Origin: Tillandsia leiboldiana
Lineage: Eukaryota; Streptophyta; Magnoliopsida; Poales; Bromeliaceae
Length of the DNA: 64,000 nt
NCBI GenBank assembly: GCA_029204045.2
Contig: CM055076.1
Span: 19,470,269 to 19,534,268 of the forward strand
Reading direction: 5' to 3'
The position numbers and the translations under genes were made by a program. Below, one piece after another: positions 11,894-24,341 of this stretch. Positions within the stretch are counted from its first letter, which is position 1. Every line of letters begins with the position of its first letter. The notes below the pieces were generated by a model, which searched no databases, was not told the DNA's origin, and was given only the letters and a program-made list of their open reading frames with translations.

Positions 11894-14059
11894 GTATGTT
11901 TTCGAAAGCACGGAGGTTTATATACTTTTAATTTTTTTCAATTTTTTTTTATTCGATTTGGCGATCGACTTCGGTAGACATAATTTACAATATTGAAATT
12001 ATCTATAAATTAAATTTTATAATTTTTATAATTTTATTTATCTTATAAATAAGTAGTCTCAAAATGAGCGCAAAAAAATAAAAATTTTATAAAAAAATAA
12101 TAAAAGAAAATTTTATTGCTCTTCATGGTAAATAAAATTTTATCTAATTTGAATTTCTAGGCGTCAAAGAAAAATCGAGAAAGAACAATTTCTTATATAC
12201 TTTTTGGAATGAGGAAAGGAAACATAATGGAAGCTGCACAAAAAAGTCACAAATTTTGAAATACATACATGTGAAAGCATAGGAAGTTTTATCCCCCACG
12301 CCGTTGCTATACGACCGAGAAATTATTGACACTTTTGGTGTTTAGTAATTTTTTGTTTTTCACCACACATTTATAGATATTTTATTGGCTGAGGATTGAG
12401 TGATTCCTACCGCAAAAAAAAATTAAGATGAAAAAATTATTCCATTTATATCTATAAAAATTCAACATATATTATTATTGTAACCTTATCATATATAAAA
12501 CTCTTTTTTTTTTTCATTGTTCATCTGGTCCTATCTGGATACATGAATATATTATTTGATATATTTTTATGATATATTTTAAAAATTTATATATTTGGTG
12601 GATGAAAGAGTGATCAAATATTTAAAATTAAATGTAAGTACTTACAGATAGTCCTAGTAGATAAAATTATTATACTATCAAATCACAGATATCAAAACCT
12701 TTCAAGGAGCAAAAAGCAAATTCCTTCATTACAATCAAATCTGCATCTTGAATAAATTATTTTTAAATATTTTATTTCGACTTTCAGACAGTCCCTTAAT
12801 TTCTTTTTTATTTAAATCAAATCCACATCTTGAGCCTACTAAAATTTCTTAAGCCCGAAGAGAATATTGTTCTTTGATAGCTTAAGCTTTTAAAAAATAA
12901 TAGTTGTATCAAAACGGAAGATTCCGAATTTGAATTCGAGCGAGCCCTTGTCTCATAATTGTCACCTAATTTAATTTAACTTCATGGGTCTGTAATAATT
13001 TAAGCTTTAGAGATAAGCGGTTGTTCCGTAATCGTTAACAGGTATATTATACATAGCGAAGAAAAATTGGAAGGAAGTAATTTTTTGAACACTTCTCGAA
13101 AGAGAAAGAGGAGAGAAAAAAAAAAAAAAAAAAAAATCTGTAAGGAAGGCGTATGAGTCAACCAAACTCAATTATTAATAAAGAAGACTTATAAGTCAAT
13201 GAGACTCAATTATTGACGATACAGGAATATGCTCTCCCCAACTCCACACCCTTTACCATTTTCGAGTGAAAAATTATTATCTGCATATAATTATATTATA
13301 TATATTATATTTTAAAAATTTCGTGATTGAGGTCTTAATATTAAAATTTAGACTAAAATACAAAAAAAAAAATCAGTAAATATCCACCTTTTCATTTTTT
13401 AAAAATTTATGTTTTGCACTCTTAATATTTTAGATATGTTTTTAAGAGAATTTCGACGTTATCAGAGAGGGTGAAATAATAAAACTACCGTTACTCATTC
13501 TCAAAAAAAAAAAAAAAATTAATATATTCCTAATATTTTTAAGGACGTATTACTCATTCTAAAAAAAAATAGATGGAACACTGAAGGAATCTGATGGCGA
13601 AATCTAAACGCATCAACTTGAAATTTTTTTAAAAAAAATATAGATTTTTGAAGTTAGAAGAAGAAAATGAAAAGACGGATATTTAAGTAAAAAAAAAATT
13701 GTATTAGTCTAAATTTTAATTGGTACTATATTGATTTTTTATTTCACTTGAGGTTAGAGTAGTAAGTTTTTTTTTTTTTCCAAATTTTGAAATTTTTTTT
13801 ATATGTAGTCCCTGTACTGTTGTAGAATTATATTAGTTGAATTGGGCTTGGATTTTAAAAAGTTACTCATTGAAAAGTTAGCGTACAAGTAATTGCATAA
13901 GGGAATTAATTATTGGCTGCACCTTTTGTATTTAAATGACCTATGTATAGAACAAAAAAAATTTTAAAAAATTTGACACCGATTTATAATTGACACTGTT
14001 TTTGTATAAATTAAATAAAATTTTGTCCTTTTTTTCACTAGACTACTCCATAAAGGATA

Positions 14060-14325
14060 AGCTTCAAATTGCCCCTCTTAAGTACATCACATTTTTTTAG
14101 TTTATCACCCTATAGTTTAAAAAATTTCACTTTATTTTTTTATAATTTAATTTTTATTTTACTAAAAAATTAAAATAATTACATAATGATAAAGTAAAAA
14201 AATAAGCTAAATCACATGACAGTTAAGTATAATTTTTTAGATGGGATAGAAAAAGTAAAAACAAGTTAATCCTACTAGGAAAACAAAGTACAACTTTTTG
14301 AATCACATGGCGCAGTGAAAGTGCC
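14060..14325. mobile_element. Truncated MITE related to the NLR intron MITE
   Basis: It begins 'agcttcaaattgcccc' and continues with 'atcaccctatagttt', 'aaaatttcacttt' and a distal 'caactttttgaatcacatgg', in the same order as 17871-18195. The expected right terminal repeat (gcaatttgaagct-like) is not seen, so the right end is lost or decayed. Confidence 0.55.
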
Positions 14326-15308
14326 TTGTACCACAGAAAAAATTTAAAATTTATCATTTCAAAAATTTATAATATATATATATTTTAGAAAAAATGTATG
14401 ATGTATATTTAACGAGTCATTTTGAAGTGATCAATAAAATTCACCATATTCATAAATGGGTTCAATATAGGTTCTATATAGATATTTTAGATCAAACATA
14501 TGGGATCATGTGTAGGTGCGGTGCATAAAGTTTATATGTGTACACTGGGTTTAGACAATTATTTCTCATTGCACAAAATGTGTTGTGTTTGATTACACAT
14601 AAAACTACTAAAGATAATTTGATTGGAACATTAAATTATAGAAAAAATAATAATACTTCAATGGTTGTAATCAGCTTTTACCAAACAAAACTGAATCAAC
14701 CGTGGTTAAACTTAATAAAATTTTCACTTTAATTATCTAACATAACTTAAAAAAAAAAAAAGTTAAAAGGGTGTAAATTTAAAAGTAAATGGAAAAATAA
14801 GGAGTTGTTCAATAGAGTGTACTCGGTATATACAGAAAAAGAACATTGAAATGCATTGTGTAGAAAATCTGAATCAAAAACAAACTTATACAAATTGAAG
14901 ACTGAATTGAACATGAACAACAACTACCCACCGCATCATCAAAATTCTAAACCTCGTGATTTTCCTTACAGCAAATGCAATCACTTTAAGCAGCAACTAA
15001 TTAAAGTGATGCCCTACTATCTTGTCATAATAGAACACACAGATTACTGCTCATTGCTAAAATTTTACAAATTTCTCCCAATCTCGGTCTTCAAAATAAG
15101 TAATGAAATTATCCTTCTCTGCTAAGAAATCAAATTAGTCCCACCACTTGTACTTCACTCAAATATTTGCGACACTCAAAATATTCTTTGGCTTGCTAAT
15201 TGATCTCCTAGTCAAGATTAATTAAGCAGTAAAACAAAATAACGAGTAAAATTAAGCTACATTAAAGACACTAATACACACTATATATAATTAGGCTGTA
15301 ATACTATC

Positions 15309-15334
15309 AATAGCACCAAGCCATTGGTGCTATT
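15309..15334. other. Short perfect hairpin
   Basis: The arms AATAGCACCAA and TTGGTGCTATT (11 bp) enclose the 4-base loop GCCA. It may be part of a small MITE spanning about 15283-15430, but no terminal repeats or target duplication could be identified. Confidence 0.4.
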
Positions 15335-16878
15335 AATATTTTAGTCTTTAGATTAAAGAATGTATGGTTAGAATGATAGTGGTCCCCTAAACCACCACCG
15401 TGAATCAAAAGAAAATAGAAATACATAGGCAATGTATTTGGGTCGACCAAACATAGAACATAAACGGTACTACTTCAGTGTTTTTAAAAAATTTAAATAA
15501 AGTAAAAGTAAGATACAGCAGGATATGGCTGCAAATTGATGATGAGTCGACGGAGTCTTATCGCGAGAGAACCTACATTAGAAACCTGCATATATTAGAA
15601 ACTTAAAAAAGTTTGACAAAATTTGAAGTTTAAGTTCGCAAGTTCAATGTGGGTGTTTAGCTACTTCAAAGAAGCTTAACAAGTCCATCAGATAATAGAC
15701 AAAAACAAAACAAGCTCAGCAGGGCTATGAGATTTGCTATTTGTGCAGGAATATTTAAACACTGAATTATCTTTAGGATTAATGCGGATAAATTGAGGAG
15801 AACCAAAATCGAAGTATTTAACTTCCTTACCCCTAAGGAGGGCAATTTCTTTCTTATAGATTTTTTTTTAAGAAAAAGGAATACATGGCATTTGACTCTA
15901 ATTCTGCACCAAAAAAACTGAAGAACACAAGCATGTAGTAAGAAATTAGTTTTTTTCTTTTAATTCCTATAAATAGATTGATAGACAATTTATAGAGAGT
16001 CATATATAACTCGAGCACTAATAAAATTGAGAGGCAACAATAAAAGCTTTTTTCACTCATGCAGCAAAAAAATTAAAAATAGAGAGAATAAGTAGTATTG
16101 ATTTTAATCTTGTTTTATGCCTGGAGAAAAATAGATCAAGTGCAGATAGGGAGTCCTAATCATTTCATGTTCCTGCACTACCAAAGCAGATCATAAAGCA
16201 GCAAAACTTTACTCTTGTTTTATATTCTTGAAAAAATGGAGAGAAATATATAGAAAAATACATGGAGCATAACTTTACTCTTATGTTCTAACTCATCAAC
16301 AAGTGATAATTAATTTGGAAAGTAATTGATACACTGTATAAATTATATATGATCATTAAATTGCTTGTTTTACATGACTAATCCATTGCTTCTTTAATGT
16401 TCACACCTAATAAGAAATAATACCTGACCAAGAGCATAGGAAATTAATCAAGAGCTATGAGATACAGAAACAGAAATTTATTTAATTTCTAATACAGATG
16501 TGGAAGCTAGGTGCTCGGTTGATGCATGCATAGGGTAATCAAATACTATTAATCACGCAAGCCCCGCGAGCACCATGTACTAATTATAAGGGGGTGATTA
16601 GCACTATATTTTCTTTTATGCATCCAAACCAGAATTAAATTAAGGGTCATAAAATATAACAATTCTATTGAGGATGCTAATTAAAAACAAACCTGATTGC
16701 TCTTGCATTGTCCAAAAAGGGCTAAGTAGTCCTGAAACAAATTAAATAATCTTGTTAAGATTGAATGAGATGTTCTAGCTGGTTCATTAAGACCGAAATA
16801 AATTGCATCAATTACGAAAAGTAGCATGGGCGAGATGAAGGGTGGTAAAGTGAACGTATGCACAATATATATGCATCA

Positions 16879-19800
16879 TCACCTCTGCAAATGCTCTTCA
16901 ATCTCCACACAAGGGATGTTGGCAATCTTGGGCCAATCAAGGCCTATATTCTCTCGGCATCGCTCCTTCAACACAGGGTGACACTCGGTGATCCATAGAC
17001 TACGCAGTGAAGTAGGCAGATCTGGAAGTGACTGGATGAGTTTAGCATTAAATACAAGCAAAGTCTTGAGGGAGCAGAGTTTTGTCATGCTCTCGGGTAG
17101 GGACTGAAGGGAGCATGCATTCCTTATGTTTAAAAAGTCGAGGGCACCGAGATTTTGCAGTAACCATTCCTCAGGTAAGGAGGTGAGTTGCGAACCACCA
17201 AAGAGACTCAACCTGCTGATGGAGGAGAGACTTCTCAATGGCTCCATGAGCAGGAGCGCGTGGTGGTCAATTGATAGACTGCCAAGCTTCAAAAAGCAGT
17301 CCATTGCATTATCTTGGCTGACATCACTTGGAAATGGAGGCTGATGCAGGGCAACTTCAGTTAGCTTGTCACACTCGAAAATTTCGAAAGAACGGAGGGA
17401 TACGAGAGATTGTATTCCACCAAATGATGATAGTTCTTTGCAGTACAACATTTTTAAAGAGGAAAGCATCGTCCACCGTTCACACACTTGTGCTGGGGGA
17501 AGGGCTGTTATGCTTGCACAATCAAATAATTCCAACTGAGTAAGAGAGGTTAAATTCGCTGAGCACAGCAATGACACCTCAAGGTCGCCACATGACCCAA
17601 TAGTGAGTTCATCGAGTATAGAGGGCAGTTGGATGTCTGAGATCCCACGTGTTGTCAACTTTGGGCAATTTGCTATACTCAACATCTTTAGGGCGTTGAA
17701 ATTCTGAAAAACCTCTGTTGGAACATATTCGAGCTTCTCACATCGTTCGATGGCTAACATTTCAAGACCATGAAAATGTTCTTGCTGTTGCAGAAAGAAA
17801 AGATGCAAAGATATTAAGTCAGGGTAATTACAACTATGCAAATACAAATTGGTGTTTTAATATAACGGTAAACTTCAAATTGCCCCCATATGTTTTAGCT
17901 CATTTTTACCTTGCCACCCTATAGTTCAAAAAATTTCACTTTGCACTCCTGTGGTTTAATTTTTATTTCACCAAAAAATTCTATATGAAATAGGATGGCA
18001 AATTTAAAATATTAAAAAAAACACAGGATAGTAAAGTAAAAATAGGTAAACTACAAGGAGGCAAAGTGCAACTTTTTGAACCACGGGGTGGCAAAGTGAA
18101 AATAAGCTAGACCACTGGGAGGCAAAGTGAAACTTTTTGAACCACATGGGGGCAAAGTGAAAAAGAGCCAAACCTCGAGGGTGTAATTTGAAGTTCATAA
18201 AATAGAGCACTTACATTGTTGTTTCCATAATCCTGATTTATCATTGGAAAAGTGGTCAAACCGACACGATAAATACCCAATTTTCTTAGACTATGAGGCA
18301 GAACAAGCAATTCCCTCAGATTAGGGCAACCAGAAATATGCATAGTATAAAGTTGAGAAAACATGCACCCATCATCTATTCCAATCCACTCCTCCAAGTT
18401 TGGAAGGTCCCAAAAGCCTAGCTCCTTTAATGATGGAAAGGCACACCCACCACTGCTCCCAAAGAACGAAGAATCAATTTTCTTTATTGCATGTAATTCC
18501 CTCAGGTAAAGACGATTGAGGAAAGGCAATTGGCCAAGAGGTGGGAGGTGCTCCCATTCTTTACAGCCCTTCAGTTCAATGAATGTCAAATTGATGAGAG
18601 ACAGATCTGTCATCCAACATGGAGATTTAACACCTTGGTATTCTTCAATACACAATCTCTTGAGATTGACATGTGGGCAGAGGTTATCGAGGAGCTGCTC
18701 ATCCGTCTCTGCACTATTGGAGCGGCCTTTAGACCATCCCAATGACAATAATTTGAGATATTCTTTCTCCTTCAACTTGGCCTCCAAAACTTCTTTAGAA
18801 CTCCTCACATTTTCAAGTCCTTTAATGCATAGATGACGAAGGTCTCTTAGGTTCTGTAGTTCACCGATTTTGTAACCACGCTCCTCTTGGACAACAAAAT
18901 TTTTTAATTTGCGGATGTAGGGTAGTTTGCTAACATTACAAAAAAATTTTGTCATATGATCTGGAACATCTAACAAAACCAAGTTGACCAAGTTAGTCAA
19001 GCCATCATATTCACTATTCCAAGAAGCTGTTACAGCAGGTGTGAACTTCATGACTACAAGGTGATAAAGCCTATAAAGATATTGAGGAAATATATCAATG
19101 AAACTTTTTTCCATAGTCACCTTTCCTGAATGAGAGACAAAAAGAGATAAGTAGCGGAGGTGTATCAAGCAATTAAGTGCATCGGGCAGTTTATAAGAGT
19201 CAAAATTCACATATAAGCTCAATAAGCGTAAGTTTTTAAATCCTTTTATAACCTCATTAAACTCAAGTAAATGATCTGCATTACGCTTATGATTCTCTTT
19301 AACAGATACAACAAGAGTGCGCAAGTTCTTAAGATTGGAGATCTCTCTGATGGAAAGAAGATTTATGATTTCAACTGATAAATGTCGAACTGTCCGTGGA
19401 ATAGTATTTCCTATAGCATCACCTCCTATTCTAATGCATTCTCCTAGAGAAACAAATTGTGCTAGGTCGTGCAGCAGATCATGCATAAAATAGTGTTTAG
19501 GGATTTTCACTCTAAAATCATAGGCTTTGCAAGTAAATAATGATTTTCTTGTCAAAAGATTTAAATACTCCTTTCCGATATCTTCTGGCCTCCGACTTTC
19601 ACAAATAGATTGTGGTATCAGACCAGAACCCATCCACATATAGACCAAATCTTTCCTCTTAAAAATATAATTCTTCGGAAATATACTACAATATCTAAAG
19701 CAGAGTTGTAAGTTTGTTGGTAAGTGGTCGTAGCTTAATCTTAAAACTGTCATGATGTCATTCCCTCCTTGCTGTAATTTTATGGTGTCTTCTTTCAAGA

Positions 19801-21058
19801 TTCTCTTCCAGTAGTCGTAATCCATATAGAAATTTAGTAGCCCACCTATAACCTTTATTGCCAATGGGCATCCACCAAGCTTCTTCGCTATCTGCTCACC
19901 AATCGGCTGCAAGTTTTTATAATTCTCCGGGTTCACATCAAGAAATGCATGCTTATTGAAGAGCAACATACGGTCGCTCTCCTCCAACTCATTTAGATTT
20001 AATGATTCCCGTTTGCATTTCATCACTTTAGCCGCTATATCTGCAACTGAACTCATTCGGGTTGTCAACAGGATCTTGCTTCCTCTCTGCCCGAATTTCA
20101 AAGGAGCAATCAATTTCTCCCACTCCATCGTATTATCATCATTCCAAACATCATCAAGTATGAGCAAAAACCTCTTCAACGTAAGTTTTTGTTTAAGATT
20201 CTCATGGAGTGCATTTAGATAGTGCATATCACCAGAACTTCCTCGATTTATAGCTTCTAGCATTTTTCTTGTTATCACAGTTGCATTGAAGTCTTGAGAA
20301 ACGCAAACCCACATAATCCGGTCGAAATACTCTCGCGCTCTTTCGTCGTGATAGATAAGTTGAGCAAGGGTAGTCTTCCCGAGCCCACCCATACCAACAA
20401 TGGTAAAAGCAGAGACATTGAAAGTGTTCCTTTCAGACTCGCCATCTACCGATTTGACCAGCCATTCGACTATCTGGTCCCTCTCCTTGTCTCGTCCGAG
20501 CACCTCACTTTCGGATAACAAGCAGCTAGTGTCGCGAGCATTCTTGAATTCCTCGACCTTCCGACGCTTAACGCTGGGGCCGTACAACCCAGTAACTATT
20601 TGAAGGAGTGGCCCCATACCGGCAACAACCCTGTCTAACAACTTGATAGCCTCCCTCAACCGCTTCAGCGTGTCATCGCTAAAGATTCGATTAATGAAAC
20701 TATCAATATTTGTTTTGTATTTAGAGAGAATATTGTCACGCACCTTGTCATCTCGATCTCGTATTCTCTTCTCCAGCTCATAGTACGCCAGCTCGTCGAG
20801 CACGTCCTCTGCATTCTCCACGGCGTCTCTGAGCTGCCACAACCACTTATCCAGTCCCTTATTCTGCACCATGGCCGGCGCACCCTCCTCGACCGCAGTC
20901 AAGACTGCCTGGACCTGCGGAAGGGCGTCCTGCAGCCGGTCGAGCTCGTCCTGCATGCCACTGGCTGCCGAGCACGTCTTGAGGTAGGATGAGCATGTGC
21001 CAATGAGATTATCGATGATCGCGGACACCATTGATTCGCCTATGAATGGTAAAGCCAT
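16879..21058 (-). CDS. CC-NB-LRR (NLR) disease resistance protein, two exons
   Basis: An intracellular immune receptor expected to sense pathogen effectors and trigger defence. Exon 1 is 21058-18215 (948 residues) and exon 2 is 17784-16879 (301 residues plus TGA), giving about 1249 residues. The donor AAT|GTAAGT and acceptor CAACAG join in phase 0. Order of domains: Rx-type coiled coil with EDVLDE (84-89); P-loop GMGGLGKTT (222-230); kinase-2 LLILDDVW (298-305); RNBS-B GSKILLTTR (326-334); a GLPL variant GGCPLAIK (395-402); RNBS-D CFRYCSIFP (453-461); MHD at 525-527; then leucine-rich repeats to the end. All nucleotide-binding motifs look intact and no frame break is seen. The start codon has A at -3 and G at +4. 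If the intron were not removed, the frame would end at 18107 with a tail encoded by transposon sequence. The class is typical of monocot RGA-like NLRs; the effector recognised is unknown. Confidence 0.93.
17785..18214 (-). other. NLR intron, mostly a MITE
   Basis: The intron is 430 bp, with donor GTAAGT at 18214-18209 and acceptor CAG at 17787-17785. About 325 bp of it (17871-18195) is a MITE-like repeat with terminal inverted repeats aacttcaaattgccccc and gggtgtaatttgaagtt. Inside are two tandem partial copies of a unit containing 'aactttttgaaccac' (about 18058-18115 and 18119-18175). A relative lies at 14060-14325. No clear target duplication was found. Confidence 0.75.
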
Positions 21059-21640
21059 AATCCTCCAAACAGCTCTAACTTTTACTAGTTCGACACTACT
21101 CAGATAATTGATCGATGGAGAAGAAGGGATGAGAGATGTTCAGTCAATTACTTGGGTTGATTATGCAGTATAGGTATCAAAGATCGACAAGGAGTAATTT
21201 CTTGTATGCTTCTTGAAAGAGGGGGAGGAAATGAAATGAAAGTTTCATAGACTTGCAAGTCAAAATGCAAAAAAGAGTAATTTCTTTCATGCCTTTTGGA
21301 AAATGGGTGAAAATGAAATGGAGGTTTAATTAATAGAGAAAATTTAAAAGTCAAAGTCTTCGGTAACAAACTCAATTATTATCCACAGAGAAATCCGTCC
21401 TCCCCAACTCCACACCTTTCGGAGAATAAATTATTGTTTACATATAATTACATCATATATACTGTATTTTTAAAATTTCGTGATAAAGGTCTTAAGATAT
21501 CTTAAAGTTTAGACTACAATACAGGAATTTTTTATTTCTATTATTATTGGTCAACTTTTGTAGTTGGTCGTCCAAAATTTGATGGCGTTTTATTTTTAGA
21601 AGATTACATGCTGTATATATATTTGAAAAATTAGAGAAAA
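21059..21640 (-). promoter_or_regulatory. Upstream region of the NLR gene
   Basis: This is the likely promoter and 5' leader. It holds two tandem copies of a motif with 'agtaatttctt', a GA-rich tract and 'aaatgaaatg' (about 21206-21270 and 21290-21395). The motif also appears at about 2325, 7672, 10704, 13074 and 21915. 21385-21520 matches 13190-13375. No TATA box could be assigned with confidence. Confidence 0.45.
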
Positions 21641-22476
21641 AATAAATAATAATTGTTTCACATTATTTAATATAATATCAGAACAGAAGGTCCCAAATTT
21701 AAATCTTACAAAACACTTGTCTCAAAATCTTCGCATATTTCATTCAACTTCTCGGCACGGCGTATAAAAAAAAAAATCAAGTACTACCGTGAGAAGCAAT
21801 GTTAAATATGATTATTGAAAAGAACATCATTCTGTAACAATTAAAGCTTTTATAGATAAGCGATTGTTTCGCAAGCTTTAATATACATAGTGAAAAGAAA
21901 TTAGAAAATAGTAATTTTTTGAATGGTTATTGAAAGAGGTGACAAAATAATATGAAAATTTTATAGGAAAAACTTACAAATCAACCAAACTCAATTATTG
22001 CGGACAGAGCAATACGTCGGTCCCCACTCCATATTTTTTTGGGGGGAGAAAGTATTATCTGCATGTCTAATATTAATGGTCAATAAATCAAGAGAAAAAT
22101 ATACAAAAAAAAAAAAACTAAATTTTAGCTCTCTTATCTAAAAAAAAAAACAGTTTAACTTTTCTATTTGATTTAATTACACTACATACGATTGTCGTTG
22201 GTTATTTTAGATAACTTCTAGTAATTTAAAATTTTATTAAATAAAGTGGACCCATAAATTAATATACCATCTTTATTTTTAAATAATTTTATTTAATGGT
22301 GGCTTATTGGATTTCTTGGCACGCACTAGTCAAACAATTGATCAATCAAATATTCGGAAACTTTCATATCCAAACAAAAAACCGAGAAAAAAAAATATTT
22401 TTTTTAAAAAAAAGATAGTGGGATTGCTTTAATAATTAGCAGAAAAGAAGTGACAAAGATCTTCACATAATAAAGG

Positions 22477-22520
<44 letters not shown>

Positions 22521-24080
22521 AAAGAGAGAGAAAGATAGCGCACTATTTGTTTCATTCAATAGGAAAATAAATTAAGCAATAAGGATGAGACAACTAGATT
22601 TTTCGGGAGGAGGAAAAAAAAAAAAAAACGAAGTATTGGAGCGCTCAGTCCAGATCCCTCTAGTGCGCCAACTCCGACAAAAGGGATCTATGTTTTGACT
22701 CCCGAAAAATAAAGGAGTTTTTTTGCATTTGATAAAAAGAAGGCTTAATTTCACTCTACTGTACTATAATTTAATATTAATTTTATTTATTATATTGTTA
22801 TATTAAGCTAAGCTTGTATGTGTAACGACTCGGTCCACTATTAATAATAATTCGTTGGGCCCAAATCATAACCCAAAATACTTAAGTTCAGTTATTATTA
22901 CTAATGTTCTTGTCTCTTCTACCCGTTTAGATCGACCTGACGATTCGTCTCAGACTTTCGGCGGATTACTAGCTCTGATATCAAATGTTACGACTCGGCC
23001 CACTGGCAATAATAACTCGTTGGATCCAAATCATAATCCAAAATATTTAAGCCTACTTATTATTACTAATGTTCATGTCTCTTATATCGATTGAATTATT
23101 GGACGTCACAATATGTTTTCGAAAGCACGGAGGTTTATATACTTTTAATTTTTTTCAATTTTTTTTTTATTTGATTTGGCGATCGACTTCGGTAGACATA
23201 ATTTACAGTATTGAAATTATCTATAAATTAAATTTTATAATTTTTTTTATCTTATAAATAAGTAGTCTCAAAATGAGCGCAAAAAAATGAAAATTTCATA
23301 AAAAAGTAATAAAAGAAAATTTTATTGCTCTTCATGGTAAATAAAATTTTATCTAATTTGAATTTCTACTTGCATGCGTCAAAGAAAAATCCGGAAAGAG
23401 CAATTTTTTGTATACTTATTGGAAGAGGCCAGGGAGGAAATATAATGAAAGCTGCACAAAAAAAATTACAAGTTTTGAAACACGTACATGTGAAAGCATA
23501 GGAAGTTTTATCCCCCACGCCATTGCTATACAACGGAGAAATTATTGACACTGCTTAGTATTTTTTTGTTATTCACCACACGTTTATAAATATTTTATAT
23601 TTGGCTGAGGATTGAGTGATTCCTACGGCAAAAAAAAATTAAGATGAAAAAATTATTCCATTTATATCTATAAAAATTCAACATATATTATTATTGTAAC
23701 CTTATCATATATAAAACTCTTATTTCTTTCATTGTTCATCTGGTCCTATATGAATACATGAATATATTATTCCATATATTTTTATAATATATTTTAAAAA
23801 TGTATATATTTGGTGGATGGAAGAGTGATCAAATATTTAAAATTAAATGCTACTTACAGTTAGTCCTAGTAGATAAAATTATTATACTATCAAATCACAG
23901 ATATCATAACCTTTCAAGGAGCAAAAAGCAAACTCCTTCATTACAATCAAATCTGCATTTTGAATAAATTATTTTTAAATATTTTATTTTGACTTTCAGT
24001 CCTCAATTTCTTTTTTATTTAAATCAAATCCACATCTCGGGGACTACTAAAATTCCTTAAGTTCGAACAGAACATTATTC
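21640..24080. repeat. NLR-flanking repeat block C
   Basis: A diverged copy of the modules in blocks A and B: 21640-22180 matches the end of one module and 22190-24080 matches 11000-12860. It lacks the 869-bp retroposed insert (empty site caatg at 21797-21801). It has a 40-base T tract (22480-22519) and an intact TRIM. No coding capacity is seen. Confidence 0.8.
22821..23110 (-). mobile_element. TRIM-like element, complete, 33-bp interior
   Basis: Terminal repeats are 22821-22952 and 22986-23110, about 125-132 bp each. The 33-bp interior (22953-22985) contains, on the minus strand, tgatatcagagc, a one-base variant of the initiator-methionine primer-binding site. It is bounded by gtatg (22816-22820) and atatg (23111-23115), a near-perfect 5-bp target duplication. 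It has no coding capacity, so it would need enzymes from another element. A related unit at about 9030-9036 has no insertion there. Confidence 0.72.
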
Positions 24081-24088
24081 TCTACTTA

Positions 24089-24341
24089 GGGCCCATTTGT
24101 TTCGGGGCTAGAACAAGCAATAAAGGGTTTATCCCTTTTATTCTACCAAACGCATTAGGAATTATCCGGTATACAGCTAGTTCCAGTATAAGCAGAATAA
24201 GCTGGAACAACAATTCTTATTCATTATTTTATAATATTTTTTTTTTACCAAACTATCCATCCTCCCCTCCTTTCTCTCTTCCCAATACACTCTCATCATC
24301 ACAAATCCCTCTCTCTCCTCTCTCTCTTTTCCTTCATCCCA
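24089..24341. mobile_element. Left end of a Harbinger-like element, truncated by an LTR
   Basis: TTA (24086-24088) precedes the terminus gggcccatttgtttcgggg, the usual look of a PIF/Harbinger or related MITE end. The sequence stops where an LTR begins at 24342. No matching right end was found in the window. Confidence 0.5.

Larger units (their letters stand above)
8374..13375. repeat. NLR-flanking repeat block B (two modules)
   Basis: 8374-11638 repeats block A nearly base for base. The block then continues into a second, diverged module (about 10980-13375). This module ends with the stretch around 'ctccccaactccacacc' (about 13236), which also occurs upstream of the NLR gene at about 21400-21415. 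The second module lacks the 869-bp retroposed insert and carries a TRIM element. (AAAAT)n lies at about 9205-9231. No real genes are visible; the short frames here are spurious. Confidence 0.8.
13376..16878. other. Intergenic DNA downstream of the NLR gene
   Basis: A+T-rich sequence with no supportable gene. It holds a truncated MITE (14060-14325) and a short hairpin (15309-15334). The frames at 14538-14732, 14856-15125 and 16681-16863 lack recognisable domains and have random-looking composition. The last few hundred bases may hold the NLR 3' untranslated region. Confidence 0.6.

Noticed and set aside
17126..17924. Plus-strand frames opposite NLR exon 2
   Set aside because: Shadows of the leucine-rich repeat coding strand; no start context or domain.
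18107..18214. NLR exon 1 extending to the stop at 18107
   Set aside because: A strong donor GTAAGT at 18214 and an in-phase acceptor at 17785 restore the LRR reading into exon 2; the extension would encode MITE sequence.
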